A DNA stretch of 64,000 nucleotides from Emticicia sp. BO119 (GCF_013912375.1 NZ_JACETV010000008.1:124001-188000); one strand, 5' to 3'; numbered from the stretch's first letter, positions 1 to 9,366 are shown. Notes: generated by a model not told the origin, from the letters alone. Program-made: numbers and translations.

Positions 1-1091
1 CGGCTACCTTTAGACGATAAGTACAGACCTTTTTTATTAGTAAATTCAAGGCTGGCCGGCATTTCGCCAAAGAACAAATCTTTGGTATAGTTTCCATCTA
101 ATTTTGCGCCTATAGTTCCTCTGAGATTATCTTTGATAGTGAGTGTATAAGCTTCAGTGGTGCTGAAAAAACCTTTGATAATAAACCCATTTTCGGTTAC
201 TTCGGTTTGTGTTTCTACGGCTGGCTCAATGGTATAAGAATCTTTCAGCTTTCCATCTATAATCTGCTGGGTAGTAATCACCTTTACAAAACCCTGATTA
301 CCCTCAAAACCTGTTTCTACGTCAATCACCTTTACATGATAGGGTGAGGGCACTACGCCTTCTACAGTATAAGTCTGTTGGGTACTTGCTCCCCCGCCCG
401 ACATCTTTAAGCCCTTCTCGATGCTGGCTGTAAGAGGGGTTTCATCTTTTGATGAAGCAACTCCGTTCAAAGCCAGCACTATCTTATTGTCAGTGCCTGT
501 ATTACTAACAATGAAGTTTTTGTCAGTATCTTCTATTTTTAATTTCACAAGACTATTCAATTCAGTCTTCTGAACGGGGTAGTTGAAATCAATCCTTACT
601 TTGGCAGTGGGGTTACCATCATCTCCTTTCATCCAGTAGGTTTCTATCTTTTTGGGTTTCAGATATGGCGTATGAAACTCAACTATTTCGTTGTCGAGCG
701 TAAAGTTTTTAGTAGCTGATTTGCGAAGCAATGGTTTGCTAAGAACAGCCTTGTAAGCGGTGGCAGGCTTGAAGCCATTGTTAGGTGAAAAAACCAGTTC
801 ATTTTTTGCTGTCCATTTGAATACCCCTTCAACTTTAGGCTCGATTTTTACGTATTCTACAGCCTCCCAGTTATCCAGATCCGTATCCTCCACCAGGTCC
901 TTATTAAAAGTAAAAACAAGGTTCTGAGCTTGTTGAATTTCATCTTCAAAGTTTCGGGCAGAGATACCTACTTCATTTAGTTTTGAGCAACTGCTGGTAT
1001 ATATAGTTGTACAAAATACTAAAAAAGAAAAGAAGAAAATATTTAACAAGCCTAATGATTTAGTCTTGGAACTGAATAGTGAAGACTTCAT
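1..1091 (-). CDS. Alpha-2-macroglobulin-like lipoprotein (N-terminal part, runs off the left edge)
   Basis: The minus-strand frame is open from an ATG at 1089-1091 to the window edge, giving about 363 residues of a larger protein. The N-terminus has a hydrophobic stretch ending in TSSC (Cys35), a lipoprotein signal, so the protein should be anchored in the outer membrane or periplasm. The following segment resembles the MG1-type beta-sandwich of bacterial alpha-2-macroglobulins: a VFTFNKDLV strand, a W...YVKIEPKVEG..KW segment, then FSPNNGFKPATAYKAVL. Near the window edge the sequence reads SLEFTNKKGLYLSSKGS, also typical of that family. The role known for the family is trapping proteases at the cell surface. 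The thioester region, if present, lies outside the window, so I cannot say whether it is active. Family assignment is by pattern recognition. Confidence 0.7.
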   Translation of the reverse strand, partial: MKSSLFSSKTKSLGLLNIFFFSFLVFCTTIYTSSCSKLNEVGISARNFEDEIQQAQNLVFTFNKDLVEDTDLDNWEAVEYVKIEPKVEGVFKWTAKNELVFSPNNGFKPATAYKAVLSKPLLRKSATKNFTLDNEIVEFHTPYLKPKKIETYWMKGDDGNPTAKVRIDFNYPVQKTELNSLVKLKIEDTDKNFIVSNTGTDNKIVLALNGVASSKDETPLTASIEKGLKMSGGGASTQQTYTVEGVVPSPYHVKVIDVETGFEGNQGFVKVITTQQIIDGKLKDSYTIEPAVETQTEVTENGFIIKGFFSTTEAYTLTIKDNLRGTIGAKLDGNYTKDLFFGEMPASLEFTNKKGLYLSSKGS

Positions 1092-1233
1092 GGAAGTGAT
1101 GTTTTAATAGGTGTTTAACGCTACAATTAACGTAGGAAATTCGTGAAATTGTAGAGCAAATCAAAAAATATTTCTTTTATTTTATTTAGCGAAAAAATGC
1201 AGGACGCATCTATTTATTTGACGGAATTTTATT

Positions 1234-1241
1234 TATATTTG
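1234..1241 (+). promoter_or_regulatory. Possible Bacteroidetes -7 element
   Basis: TATATTTG fits TAnnTTTG and lies 21 bases before the ATG at 1262. The nearest upstream TTTG (1217-1220) is only 13 bases away, shorter than the usual 19-21, so the -33 element is not convincing. Confidence 0.25.
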
Positions 1242-1261
1242 ATGTGTCAAAGAAAGTAGAG

Positions 1262-1981
1262 ATGAAAAAAGTACTCATATTTTTTTTCTTAAGTTTATCC
1301 ATAAGAAGTTGTAGTGATGAGATAACACAATCCGAATTTTTGCAATTTCATTCAAAACTCTATGGCTCCGGCTTTAAGCCTCAACCCATTAATTTAGCTA
1401 ATAATGCTAATACCACCAAGTTTTTTTATGCCTTAAAAGCGCAAAGAGCTCATTATGATGAATTACTGGAAGAGATGGACATTTTGTTTCCGTTAGAGAA
1501 TTTTCCGGAGGAAGAGCGAATAGAAGCTGACCGGAAATATCGTTCTTTTGTGCAATCTCACCCCAATGAGGTATTCCTGCCTATTATCAGAAGCAGGTAT
1601 TCAAAATTTATGCTGGTGAATTTCAGGTTATTAGAAACTGAGAACTACGAACAGATAAAATATTATACTAATGAACTGATTGAAGCAAAATCAGACAGGC
1701 ATGAACTATTAATTAAATGCCTGAAAAAGCTAAAGGGCAATATTAATGTAAATGAGTTTAATCAATTGCAAAGACATACAGTTGATATATTGAAAGAACA
1801 GCAGGAGACTGAGACAACTCAGTTAATTATATTACGGAATAAAATAGAAGAATTAGCAGTAAGATATAGAGAAACAGAAGAAAAACCTACAAGATCTTTT
1901 GTAGATGAATTAGAAAGACAAATAAGAAAACTGGAAGAGAATACAATTGCTTGTATTATAGAAGAGGTAGAAACTATCTAA
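1262..1981 (+). CDS. Lipoprotein of unknown function, coiled-coil rich
   Basis: The 239-residue protein starts with [17 protein letters not shown]; Cys17 after a short hydrophobic stretch looks like a lipoprotein modification site. I chose the ATG at 1262 over a GTG at 1244 because it gives a compact signal peptide. The mature part is highly charged, rich in Glu, Lys and Arg, and its last third (about residues 165-235) looks like amphipathic helix or coiled coil. I do not recognise the family. The gene is convergent with lptB and the two reading frames overlap by four bases at their stop codons (1978-1981). The other neighbour is the divergent alpha-2-macroglobulin-like gene. Confidence 0.6.
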   Translation: MKKVLIFFFLSLSIRSCSDEITQSEFLQFHSKLYGSGFKPQPINLANNANTTKFFYALKAQRAHYDELLEEMDILFPLENFPEEERIEADRKYRSFVQSHPNEVFLPIIRSRYSKFMLVNFRLLETENYEQIKYYTNELIEAKSDRHELLIKCLKKLKGNINVNEFNQLQRHTVDILKEQQETETTQLIILRNKIEELAVRYRETEEKPTRSFVDELERQIRKLEENTIACIIEEVETI

Positions 1982-2715
1982 ATTTTACGTTTCAACTCAA
2001 AATGCTGGCCTAAATATACTTTTCTAACAAGCTCGTCACTTGCCAGATCTTCTGCAGTGCCTTGACGTAGAATTTTACCCTCAAATAGCAGATAGGCTCT
2101 GTCTGTAATAGATAAGGTTTCGTTTACGTTATGGTCGGTTATCAGAATACCGATATTACGATGCTTGAGTTTGGCTACAATGCCCTGAATTTCCTCTACG
2201 GCAATAGGGTCTACCCCGGCGAAGGGTTCATCTAATAGAATAAACTTAGGGTCAACAGCCAGGGCACGGGCAATCTCTGTCCGGCGACGCTCACCACCTG
2301 AACACACAATTCCTTTATTTTTACGTACGTGGGTCAAGCTGAATTCTTCTAAGAGATATTCCGTTTTTTCTTTTCGCTCGGCTTTTGACAATTTTGGTTT
2401 GGCTAATTCAAGTACACCCAGAATATTTTCCTCAACTGTTAATTGCCTGAAAACCGAGGGTTCCTGTGCCAAGTAACCTACGCCTAATTTGGCACGTTTA
2501 TACATGGGCAGAGAAGTAATATCCAGATCATCGAGCCATACCTTACCACTATTAGGCTTTACCAGACCCGTAGCCATATAAAAAGAAGTGGTCTTCCCTG
2601 CTCCGTTAGGGCCTAAAAGCCCCACAATCTCACCCTGCCCGACCTGATAACTTACATTATTATTGACTAAGCGTTGCCCGTATTTTTTAATAAGGTTTTC
2701 TGTTCGTAGAATCAT
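1978..2715 (-). CDS. lptB: LPS export ABC transporter ATP-binding protein LptB
   Basis: The 245-residue ABC ATPase has Walker A GPNGAGKT (35-42), Q-loop Gln84, signature CSGGERRR (138-145), Walker B FILLDEP (158-164) and the switch His195. The signature CSGGERRR and the AQEPSVFR segment are characteristic of LptB, which powers extraction of lipopolysaccharide from the inner membrane together with LptFG and LptC. Length matches the family. The partner genes are not in this window, which is common because lptB is often unlinked in Bacteroidota. A TAGTTTTG element lies upstream. The 3' end overlaps the convergent lipoprotein gene by four bases. Confidence 0.92.
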   Translation of the reverse strand: MILRTENLIKKYGQRLVNNNVSYQVGQGEIVGLLGPNGAGKTTSFYMATGLVKPNSGKVWLDDLDITSLPMYKRAKLGVGYLAQEPSVFRQLTVEENILGVLELAKPKLSKAERKEKTEYLLEEFSLTHVRKNKGIVCSGGERRRTEIARALAVDPKFILLDEPFAGVDPIAVEEIQGIVAKLKHRNIGILITDHNVNETLSITDRAYLLFEGKILRQGTAEDLASDELVRKVYLGQHFELKRKI

Positions 2716-2742
2716 TTCTTTCTATTACACCCATTTCTTTTG

Positions 2743-2750
2743 CAAAACTA
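2743..2750 (-). promoter_or_regulatory. Possible -7 element for lptB
   Basis: Read on the minus strand this is TAGTTTTG, matching TAnnTTTG, 28 bases upstream of the lptB ATG. I see no good -33 TTTG at the expected distance. Confidence 0.3.
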
Positions 2751-2796
2751 ACGTCTTTTTTGCAGAAATCATGTTAATATTTATTAAATATGACCC

Positions 2797-4224
2797 TTAC
2801 CTGGCAAAACCCAGTTTTAATGAAAAATTGATAATGGTATTTGTATTTATACCTCTTCCTGGGTTTTGATTATTTGCCGGATGAATAGTCCTTTGCCGCA
2901 GGATATCGGTACTTATATCCAAAAAAGACCTGCGATTGGTTTGTAACTGGTAGCCAACACTTAATCCCCCACTTAATTCTTTTGTATTATAGTCGACAAT
3001 TGAGACAGAATTATTACCATCAAAACTGTGAATCCATTGATTCTGAACTTTATAACTACCAAGAACCCCTACATATAAACCATTCAGATTATTTGCAGAC
3101 TTCCCTTTTACAATCCGGTTTTTCATACCTATATAATAGCGTAACTGCTCCGCAAGTTCAAAGTTATAAGCCCAAAAATTATCTGTTTCAGTAGCAAAAG
3201 TCTGACGAGTCCTCCAACCCTGTAGCATACCCGCATTATTAAAGATACTATCTATTTTAGCCCCCGTTGGCGCATGAATAACCCTGTTAAAGAACCCTGA
3301 TTTTATGTTTGAATTGATTGAAAAAGGAGAACGACCTATTTTCCTTTCATAAGCTACATCTACTCCTAGGGCCTGCAAATAGCTATCAATATAGAGCATA
3401 TTATTTAAGTTTACCTTAAATAATTGCTTAACCTCATAATTACATTGAAGAAAATCACAGAAATTATTAGCTGTTCTTTTATTAAAAGGAAGAAGCAATC
3501 CCAGGCCAGCTTGTGCATTGCTTGAAATAAACCATGTGGTGGCAGTCTTACCAGAGAAATTAGTATCAATCCAAAAACCCTCATTATCTACAGCACCCCG
3601 ATCGCCAAGTTTTACCCCTGCCGAAACCCAGTAACTCACATTATTTCCTAATTGCCAACCCCAATTAACCCGGTAAGTTGAAGTTTCTCTGAAAACTATA
3701 TATCCACTACCAAAGCCAAAATCGTAAAAATTTCCGAACCTTGGATTGACCCTATATGGGTTTATTTCAGCTTTGAGGCTTAAATACTTACCGGTTATAT
3801 TTGGTTGCTGTTTACCTTGTGCTACTCTTTTCTTCATCTCGTAATACCATCTTCCCTCTAAGCCAATATTGGAATTCCAGAATAAATCATCTTTTGCCCT
3901 ATTGCTACTAAAATTAACAATCAGAGATTTATCTGCACTTATTTTTTGTTCAAATTGAATAATAGGGTCTAAACTTCTGATAAAATCTTTAATAGGATAA
4001 GGATGATTTCTGGATATATAAGTGGTAGGTATTCCGGCAAGACTTATTCGCAAACTACTCTTCACAACCCGGTTATTACCGAATGCTTTTTCGTATTCAT
4101 CAATCAATGTTGTCTTTTCAAAGTTTTCTACTTTTTCTTCCGAATATCGTATGCTTACACTGTCGTTTTGCGCTATTACCAATAGTGGAAAAAGGAAAAG
4201 AATATATATAATATATGTTCTCAT
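2797..4224 (-). CDS. Outer-membrane beta-barrel-like protein, last gene of ECF operon
   Basis: The 475-residue protein begins MRTYIIYILFLFPLLVIAQ, a signal peptide. The reading frame is open further upstream, but that extension overlaps the end of the preceding gene and lacks a signal, so I start at 4224. The mature part has alternating aromatic/polar strands (many Tyr, Trp, Asn and Gly turns) and ends in FSLKLGFAR, a typical barrel C-terminus. The first 60 mature residues are charged. I recognise no specific family. It follows the DUF4097-like gene by 13 bases and is probably co-transcribed with the sigma factor at 5688-6194, so it may be a target or sensor of that envelope-stress circuit (inference). 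Confidence 0.65.
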   Translation of the reverse strand: MRTYIIYILFLFPLLVIAQNDSVSIRYSEEKVENFEKTTLIDEYEKAFGNNRVVKSSLRISLAGIPTTYISRNHPYPIKDFIRSLDPIIQFEQKISADKSLIVNFSSNRAKDDLFWNSNIGLEGRWYYEMKKRVAQGKQQPNITGKYLSLKAEINPYRVNPRFGNFYDFGFGSGYIVFRETSTYRVNWGWQLGNNVSYWVSAGVKLGDRGAVDNEGFWIDTNFSGKTATTWFISSNAQAGLGLLLPFNKRTANNFCDFLQCNYEVKQLFKVNLNNMLYIDSYLQALGVDVAYERKIGRSPFSINSNIKSGFFNRVIHAPTGAKIDSIFNNAGMLQGWRTRQTFATETDNFWAYNFELAEQLRYYIGMKNRIVKGKSANNLNGLYVGVLGSYKVQNQWIHSFDGNNSVSIVDYNTKELSGGLSVGYQLQTNRRSFLDISTDILRQRTIHPANNQNPGRGINTNTIINFSLKLGFAR

Positions 4225-4237
4225 AATAAGTTTTTTA

Positions 4238-5122
4238 TCAATTGATAGAGATATTCCCGAACGAATTCTGAATACTAATTTTAGAAATAGCTGAGAGATT
4301 ATAGGTAGCGGCTTTGGTGTTATCTGTATTTTGCACCCATTTGAATCCATCTGGTAAAAACATTTTCCCATATCTGGTTTCCAGATTGAAACCATGATTC
4401 TGCAATGGAATTTTCAGATTGATTTCGGTCTTTTTAGCATTAATTGTTAGTGATTTAAGATTAACTACCGATTCAATTTCTATTTTACCATATTGTGCAT
4501 TAATTATATTTATGCCACTTAATTGTTGGAAAAAGAGTTCAGACCGTTCTGATTTAATCATGCTTACTCCACTAAAATTTTTGCTATGTACCACCCCATA
4601 GTAAGTTTCCATTTTAGCAATACCCTCCGCTTTTTGCAAGTCAAGCACACAGAATTCAGACTTGATGGTTAATTGGCTATACTTGCCTTGTATGAATATT
4701 TTCCCGAAACTGTTCTGAATGGTAACCTTTAAATTTTCAGGTAAATAAATGGTATATTTTGTTTTAAAATTAGAACCTGGTTTCTGTGCATTGCTCTGAA
4801 CAACCAAGTAGTTACGCAGCAGAATCTTATCCGACATTTTATCTGCTATATATTTCAGCATTTCTAAATCATTTTTGGCAACGTTTCTGTCAGGGTGTTT
4901 GGCAATCAGTTCAATCCTGGCCTGTATTTTATCTTTTTCCCAGGTAATCAGCTCAATATCAGCCTTTTCAGCTTCTACTACAAGATTCGGAGTAATTGAA
5001 AATGTCTTTTCTATACTCTTGGTAACAACCTGCAAGGTAGTCTGAGCTTTTGCCTGTTGTAACAAAAACAAACCTATCAACAGCGGTTTTAGCAAGTGTA
5101 TATATGTTCTGATTTTCTTCAT
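4238..5122 (-). CDS. Exported DUF4097-like beta-helix/adhesin-type protein
   Basis: The 294-residue protein has a signal peptide (about residues 1-26, ending QAKAQ). The mature protein is a run of short beta repeats of the kind IKSEFCVLDLQ, INAQYGKIEIES and ISIQNSFGNISI, in which NSFG-type and YGK-type turns recur. This is the pattern of DUF4097/GIN-type proteins often found behind ECF sigma and anti-sigma genes in Bacteroidota. No catalytic motif is seen. It sits between the membrane anti-sigma-like gene (15 bases upstream) and the outer-membrane gene, so it belongs to the same transcription unit. The function of the family is not established. Confidence 0.65.
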   Translation of the reverse strand: MKKIRTYIHLLKPLLIGLFLLQQAKAQTTLQVVTKSIEKTFSITPNLVVEAEKADIELITWEKDKIQARIELIAKHPDRNVAKNDLEMLKYIADKMSDKILLRNYLVVQSNAQKPGSNFKTKYTIYLPENLKVTIQNSFGKIFIQGKYSQLTIKSEFCVLDLQKAEGIAKMETYYGVVHSKNFSGVSMIKSERSELFFQQLSGINIINAQYGKIEIESVVNLKSLTINAKKTEINLKIPLQNHGFNLETRYGKMFLPDGFKWVQNTDNTKAATYNLSAISKISIQNSFGNISIN

Positions 5123-5137
5123 TTATATCAAACGGAT

Positions 5138-5683
5138 TTATATCTTCATTGCCATTTTTCTGATTACATCAGCTTTTTGTTGTTCAATGGTCGACAACTG
5201 TGCCATCAGTTCGGGTTCGGTATTATAGTTACCTACTGCCTCTTTTAACTGGATACTTGCATCATTCAAATCTTCCAGTTCTGATTTTAACTCTTTAAAC
5301 TCAGGGTTCTGACATACATAGGTCTGTTCTTTACAGTAGGCCATTATCATTTCATATTGTTTCTGGCTATCGTCGGTTGAACTCAGAAGCAATTGCTTTT
5401 CTATTTTTTCCTGTGAATAGCTAATATCAGTTGTATTCCAAGGCTTAGTATAGATGAGTATTCCTGCTATCAGCAATACTGAAGCTGCTATTGAAGCCCA
5501 TTTCCAGACAATTAATTTAGGTTTCTTTTGGTTTAATTCGCGGTTGATATTACTCCATATCTCTTCATCTGGCTCATACTCTGGTAGCTGACTGATAGCT
5601 TTTTGCATGAAATCATTATTGAGACCTGCCTCAATTCTTTTCCATACTTCGTCTGATGGCTCATATTCAGGTAATTGAAACAT
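5138..5683 (-). CDS. Membrane anti-sigma-like protein with duplicated N-terminal motif
   Basis: The 181-residue protein has a cytoplasmic N-terminus, one transmembrane helix (about residues 59-79) and a helical, Gln/Glu-rich periplasmic part. The N-terminus carries the same 18-residue motif twice: LPEYEPSDEVWKRIEAGL at 4-21 and LPEYEPDEEIWSNINREL at 33-50. The gene starts four bases after the stop of the sigma factor gene, so the two are translationally close, as expected for a sigma/anti-sigma pair. I infer that the cytoplasmic repeats contact the sigma factor and the periplasmic part senses the envelope. It lacks a visible zinc-binding HxxxCxxC motif, so it is not a ZAS-type anti-sigma factor. 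Confidence 0.65.
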   Translation of the reverse strand: MFQLPEYEPSDEVWKRIEAGLNNDFMQKAISQLPEYEPDEEIWSNINRELNQKKPKLIVWKWASIAASVLLIAGILIYTKPWNTTDISYSQEKIEKQLLLSSTDDSQKQYEMIMAYCKEQTYVCQNPEFKELKSELEDLNDASIQLKEAVGNYNTEPELMAQLSTIEQQKADVIRKMAMKI

Positions 5684-5687
5684 AGTT

Positions 5688-6194
5688 TTAATTTTTAAGC
5701 AACTCTCTTAATCTTTTTTTTGCATAAAAAAGCTGCGATTTTGATGTACCCTCTGATACTCCTAAAATCTCAGCCGCCTCTTTATGGGTGTATCCTTCAA
5801 CTTCTATCAGGATAAAGACCGTTCGGAAACCTTCCGGTAACGACTGAATGGCCTTTTCGAGATATTCTGCATTAATGGCGTCACCCCAATCAATTGCTGT
5901 TTCTTCAGGTATCTCTTCTACCAGCTGCCACATTTTTGGTCTTTCTAATTTCCGGTAGGCTTTCCTGACCACGATGGAACGAATCCATGCGCCTAAAGTA
6001 GCATCCCCTCTGAAACTTTCTAATTTCCTGAAGACATCCAGGAAGGCATCCTGTAGCACATCGTTGGCGTCATCGAAGTCATTAGTGAGCCTGTACGCCA
6101 ATGTGTACATTGCTCGCTTATAACGATCGTAAAGCACTCGTTGGGCAAATCTGTTGTTCTCTAAACAGGCCTTGATTAGTTCAGCTTCAGTCAT
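5688..6194 (-). CDS. ECF-type RNA polymerase sigma factor
   Basis: The 168-residue protein has a sigma-70 region 2 (about 10-75: RVLYDRYKRAMYTLAYRLT, then DANDVLQDAFLDVFRKL) and region 4 (about 112-165: LPEGFRTVFILIEVEGYTHK with the HTH EAAEILGVSEGTSKSQLFYAKKRL). Length and domain order are those of extracytoplasmic-function sigma factors. It heads an operon with an anti-sigma-like membrane protein, a DUF4097-like protein and an outer-membrane protein, all on the same strand with gaps under 20 bases. The divergent neighbour is a Crp/Fnr gene. The regulon cannot be read from the sequence. Confidence 0.92.
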   Translation of the reverse strand: MTEAELIKACLENNRFAQRVLYDRYKRAMYTLAYRLTNDFDDANDVLQDAFLDVFRKLESFRGDATLGAWIRSIVVRKAYRKLERPKMWQLVEEIPEETAIDWGDAINAEYLEKAIQSLPEGFRTVFILIEVEGYTHKEAAEILGVSEGTSKSQLFYAKKRLRELLKN

Positions 6195-6298
6195 TCAAAA
6201 CGGATTAATGCAACTTTATACTAAAGTGCCATAAAGGAAGTGAGATGGTTGTATTAGCAAGAATATTTTTTTGATATTTTTATAGCTAAGCATATTTA

Positions 6299-6332
6299 TT
6301 TGTTCGAAGGTAAACAAATACGCCTAAATTTG
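6299..6332 (+). promoter_or_regulatory. Promoter of the Crp/Fnr gene
   Basis: TTTG at 6299-6302 and TAAATTTG at 6325-6332 are separated by 22 bases, close to the Bacteroidetes consensus TTTG-N19-21-TAnnTTTG. The ATG follows 18 bases after the -7 element. Confidence 0.5.
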
Positions 6333-6349
6333 TTGAAATCATCAATGGT

Positions 6350-6934
6350 ATGTCCACCCCTATATTACAACTCAAACAATTAGTATCCGGCATAAACCCG
6401 ATGTCTGATGCTGACTGGGAAGATTTTGCAAAACTATGGAAACCTTTTTCGGCCAAAAGAAAGGAGATTATTACTGCTATGGGTGAAAAAGAAAAATATT
6501 TGTATTTTGTAGTAGAAGGTGTGCAAAGGGTCTATTATTTTGATGAACAAAACCGGGAAGCAACCCTGGTTTTTACCTATCCCCCATCATTTGGTGGGGT
6601 ACTCGACTCATTATTATTAGAAACCGAATCAAGGTATTTTTATGAAACGCTTACTCCCTCTACTTTTTTAAGAGTCCCTTTTTCAGAATTACAACTATTG
6701 ATACAAAGCAAACCAGCTATTGAAATACTTATCCGACAAGGCATTACTCATGCTTTATCTGGTTTATTGACAAGGCTAGTAGAATTACAATGTTATTCAT
6801 CCGAAGAGCGGTTTTTAGAATTACTTCAACGTAGTCCACATATTTTGCAATTAGTACCTCATAAATACCTCGCTAACTATTTAGGAATTGATGCCACTAA
6901 TTTCAGTAAGTTCATCAATAAAATAAAGATTTAG
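6350..6934 (+). CDS. Crp/Fnr family transcriptional regulator
   Basis: The 194-residue protein has a cyclic-nucleotide-binding-like beta barrel (about 20-115: KEIITAMGEKEKYLYFVVEG, PPSFGGVLDSLL, TLTPSTFLRVPFSEL), a dimer helix (120-140) and a C-terminal winged HTH with the recognition segment YLANYLGIDATNFSKFINKI. The ligand-binding Arg-Ser signature of E. coli CRP is not evident, and no Fnr-type Cys cluster is present, so the effector is unknown. The next gene, a DinB-like protein, is 92 bases downstream on the same strand. A well-formed promoter precedes the gene. Confidence 0.85.
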   Translation: MSTPILQLKQLVSGINPMSDADWEDFAKLWKPFSAKRKEIITAMGEKEKYLYFVVEGVQRVYYFDEQNREATLVFTYPPSFGGVLDSLLLETESRYFYETLTPSTFLRVPFSELQLLIQSKPAIEILIRQGITHALSGLLTRLVELQCYSSEERFLELLQRSPHILQLVPHKYLANYLGIDATNFSKFINKIKI

Positions 6935-7026
6935 CTCTTGTTAATTTAATGTTGGTATTTACCAAGATTTTTGTCGGTAAGCCTTCTCAATTTTGTAGCA
7001 TAATCTTTATTAAATCTTTGAATACA

Positions 7027-7596
7027 ATGAGAAAAATTGATAAATTCCAATTACTGGAATCTTTAGAAAACGAAGTGGAAACGCATTTACAAATAGCTAT
7101 ACACACTTTTCAGAACCTGAATGAAACAGCTTTATTACAAATTCCCGTTAGCGGAGGCTGGAGCATTGCGCAATGCTTTGAACATCTCAATAGTTATGGT
7201 CGTTACTATCTTCCACAAATAAAGAATGCGTTGAATAAAGATACCAACAAGGGGCTAAATAGCTTTTTTAAAGGCTCCTGGCTGGGCAGTTATTTTACTA
7301 AAATGATGCGGCCGTCCAATACCAAAAAATATAAGGCATTCAAAGACCATATTCCACCCATGAACCTTCATGCTCATGCAGTATTAGCAGAATTTATTGA
7401 GCAACAGGAGACCTTATTAAATTATCTTAAACAAGCCCGAGGTATTGATTTAGATAACATACGCATCCCCATTTCTATTAGTAAATGGGTAAGACTGAAA
7501 CTTGGTGATGTGTTTCAATTTATAATTGCCCATGATGAGAGACATATTCAGCAGGCGAAGCGTGTTCTATCTATAATTAAGGATTTTCAGTTTTAA
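7027..7596 (+). CDS. DinB/YfiT-like four-helix-bundle protein
   Basis: The 189-residue protein begins MRKIDKFQLLESLENEVE. I chose this ATG over an upstream in-frame start because the extra N-terminal residues do not resemble the family. The motif GGWSIAQCFEHLNSYG (His near residue 46) and the late HDERHIQQ segment match the three-histidine metal site of DinB/YfiT proteins, which act as thiol-dependent S-transferases or are of unknown function. It lies behind a Crp/Fnr gene and may be co-transcribed. It ends 20 bases before the convergent recJ stop codon. Confidence 0.75.
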   Translation: MRKIDKFQLLESLENEVETHLQIAIHTFQNLNETALLQIPVSGGWSIAQCFEHLNSYGRYYLPQIKNALNKDTNKGLNSFFKGSWLGSYFTKMMRPSNTKKYKAFKDHIPPMNLHAHAVLAEFIEQQETLLNYLKQARGIDLDNIRIPISISKWVRLKLGDVFQFIIAHDERHIQQAKRVLSIIKDFQF

Positions 7597-7616
7597 GCCA
7601 GTGTGTTACACATCGG

Positions 7617-9332
7617 CTAATACTTAATATCCTTCAACATCAATTGAAGTGTCGTTTTATTATTGAATGTATTTTCTTCAATCTGATAGGCAATTCTGAA
7701 ATATTTCTGTTCTATGAGTCTACGATAGTGCTCTTCAACCATACCAAAACCTACAGCTGTAAAAATTGCCCCTGTTTCTTCCTCAAAAAGTTCTAAACGA
7801 AGGTGTTTTTCTTTCATTATTCTTGGGGTATATTTTAGGGTGAGGTTTTCTGTCACAAAAACAGGTTGCATATTTTCTGGTCCGAAGGGAGACATCTGAT
7901 TAATGATACGTAAAAACTTGGGAGAGATATCGGCCAATCTTATTTTCAAGTCTATGGCTATCACAGGTGTTAGCTGTTCTTCTGTAATATATTTGGATAC
8001 TATTCTGTCGAACTCCTGTTGAAAAGGGGTAATATTATCAATATTGAGCGTCATACCAGCGGCATGCTTATGTCCTCCGAATTGCTCGAGAAGATGTGAA
8101 CATTCTTCAATAGCGGCGTATAAATCAAAGCCCGATACTGACCTTGCCGAACCTGCGGCCATGGTTTCCTTAGTCTTGGTAAAAATGATGGTTGGACGGT
8201 AATATTTTTCAATGCATCGGCTCGCAACTATGCCAATTACACCTTTATGCCAATCTTCTCTATAAAGTACTGTAGTCTTAGCCGTATTGGCTAACCAGTC
8301 ATCTCTTTCTATCATAGCCAATGCTTCTTCGGTCATTCGGGTATCATGTCCCCGACGTTCTATATTATGCTTCTGAATTTCATGTGCAAACGCTATTGCT
8401 TCATCAAAGTTGTCAGATAATAAAAGTTTTACAGCAGCTTTTGCGTGTTTGATTCTACCTGCGGCATTGATGCGTGGGCCTAAAATAAATACCACGTTTT
8501 CAATAGTCATATTGCTTGTAAAACCTGCTACATCTTTAAGAGCTCTTAAGCCTATACTTGGGTTTTCATTAAGTTTTTTCAGACCAAAATAAGCCAGAAC
8601 CCGGTTCTCTCCGGTTATAGGCACAATATCAGAAGCGATACTTACTACACACAAATCAATAAATTCATAAAGTTTTTCTAAGGCAATATTATTTTTTAAA
8701 CAGTAGGCTTGCAGGAGTTTGAACCCAACTCCATTACCTGTGAGTTCTTTGTAAGGATACAGACAATCCTTGCGTTTAGGATCAAGTACGGCTATCGCCT
8801 CTGGTAAATAATCGTCAGGCTCATGGTGGTCGCAGATAATAAAGTCTATCTTATATTTTTCTCTGGCAATTTTTACCTTATCCTGGGCTTTAATACCACA
8901 GTCTAAGCAAATAATTAATGACACCCCTTGTTCAGCAGCCCATTCAATGCCTTGCAGAGAAACGCCATATCCTTCTGTATAGCGATCCGGGTTATAGTAC
9001 TCTAAATTAGTATAGAAAGTAGACAAAAAGCCATATACTAATGAAACTGCTGTAGTACCGTCCACATCATAATCACCATAAATCATGATTTTTTGCTGCT
9101 GACCTATGGCTTCTTCCAGCCGTTCAACGGCCTTTGCCATATCAGCCATCAGGAATGGGTCGTGCAGGTGTTGCAGTTGTGGGCGAAAGAAGTCTTTTGC
9201 CTGTTCAAAATCATTGATTCCTCTTTGTACCAGCATACTGGCGAGGGTTTCTTCCACACTTATTTCCTTAGCTAATGATATAACTATCTCACGGTCAGGA
9301 ACAGGTTTATATGACCACCTCTTTTCAAACAT
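7617..9332 (-). CDS. recJ: Single-stranded-DNA-specific exonuclease RecJ
   Basis: RecJ degrades single-stranded DNA 5' to 3' in recombination and mismatch repair. The 571-residue protein shows DHH-family motifs: YGDYDVDGT (about 85-93), CDHHEPDD with DHH near 168-170, and the DHHA1 motif GGHKHAAGM near 417. Length matches the usual 560-590. I start at the ATG at 9332, preceded by a purine-rich AGAGAGC, rather than an ATG seven codons upstream, because family members typically begin close to KRW.YKP. The gene follows fadJ on the same strand with a 34-base gap. Confidence 0.95.
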   Translation of the reverse strand: MFEKRWSYKPVPDREIVISLAKEISVEETLASMLVQRGINDFEQAKDFFRPQLQHLHDPFLMADMAKAVERLEEAIGQQQKIMIYGDYDVDGTTAVSLVYGFLSTFYTNLEYYNPDRYTEGYGVSLQGIEWAAEQGVSLIICLDCGIKAQDKVKIAREKYKIDFIICDHHEPDDYLPEAIAVLDPKRKDCLYPYKELTGNGVGFKLLQAYCLKNNIALEKLYEFIDLCVVSIASDIVPITGENRVLAYFGLKKLNENPSIGLRALKDVAGFTSNMTIENVVFILGPRINAAGRIKHAKAAVKLLLSDNFDEAIAFAHEIQKHNIERRGHDTRMTEEALAMIERDDWLANTAKTTVLYREDWHKGVIGIVASRCIEKYYRPTIIFTKTKETMAAGSARSVSGFDLYAAIEECSHLLEQFGGHKHAAGMTLNIDNITPFQQEFDRIVSKYITEEQLTPVIAIDLKIRLADISPKFLRIINQMSPFGPENMQPVFVTENLTLKYTPRIMKEKHLRLELFEEETGAIFTAVGFGMVEEHYRRLIEQKYFRIAYQIEENTFNNKTTLQLMLKDIKY

Positions 9333-9366
9333 TGCTCTCTCTTTATTGTACAATTACAGCGTGTAA

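Noticed and set aside
4022-4294. A 90-codon plus-strand open frame across the start of the outer-membrane protein gene
   Set aside because: It is antisense to two good genes and has no signal, motif or promoter.
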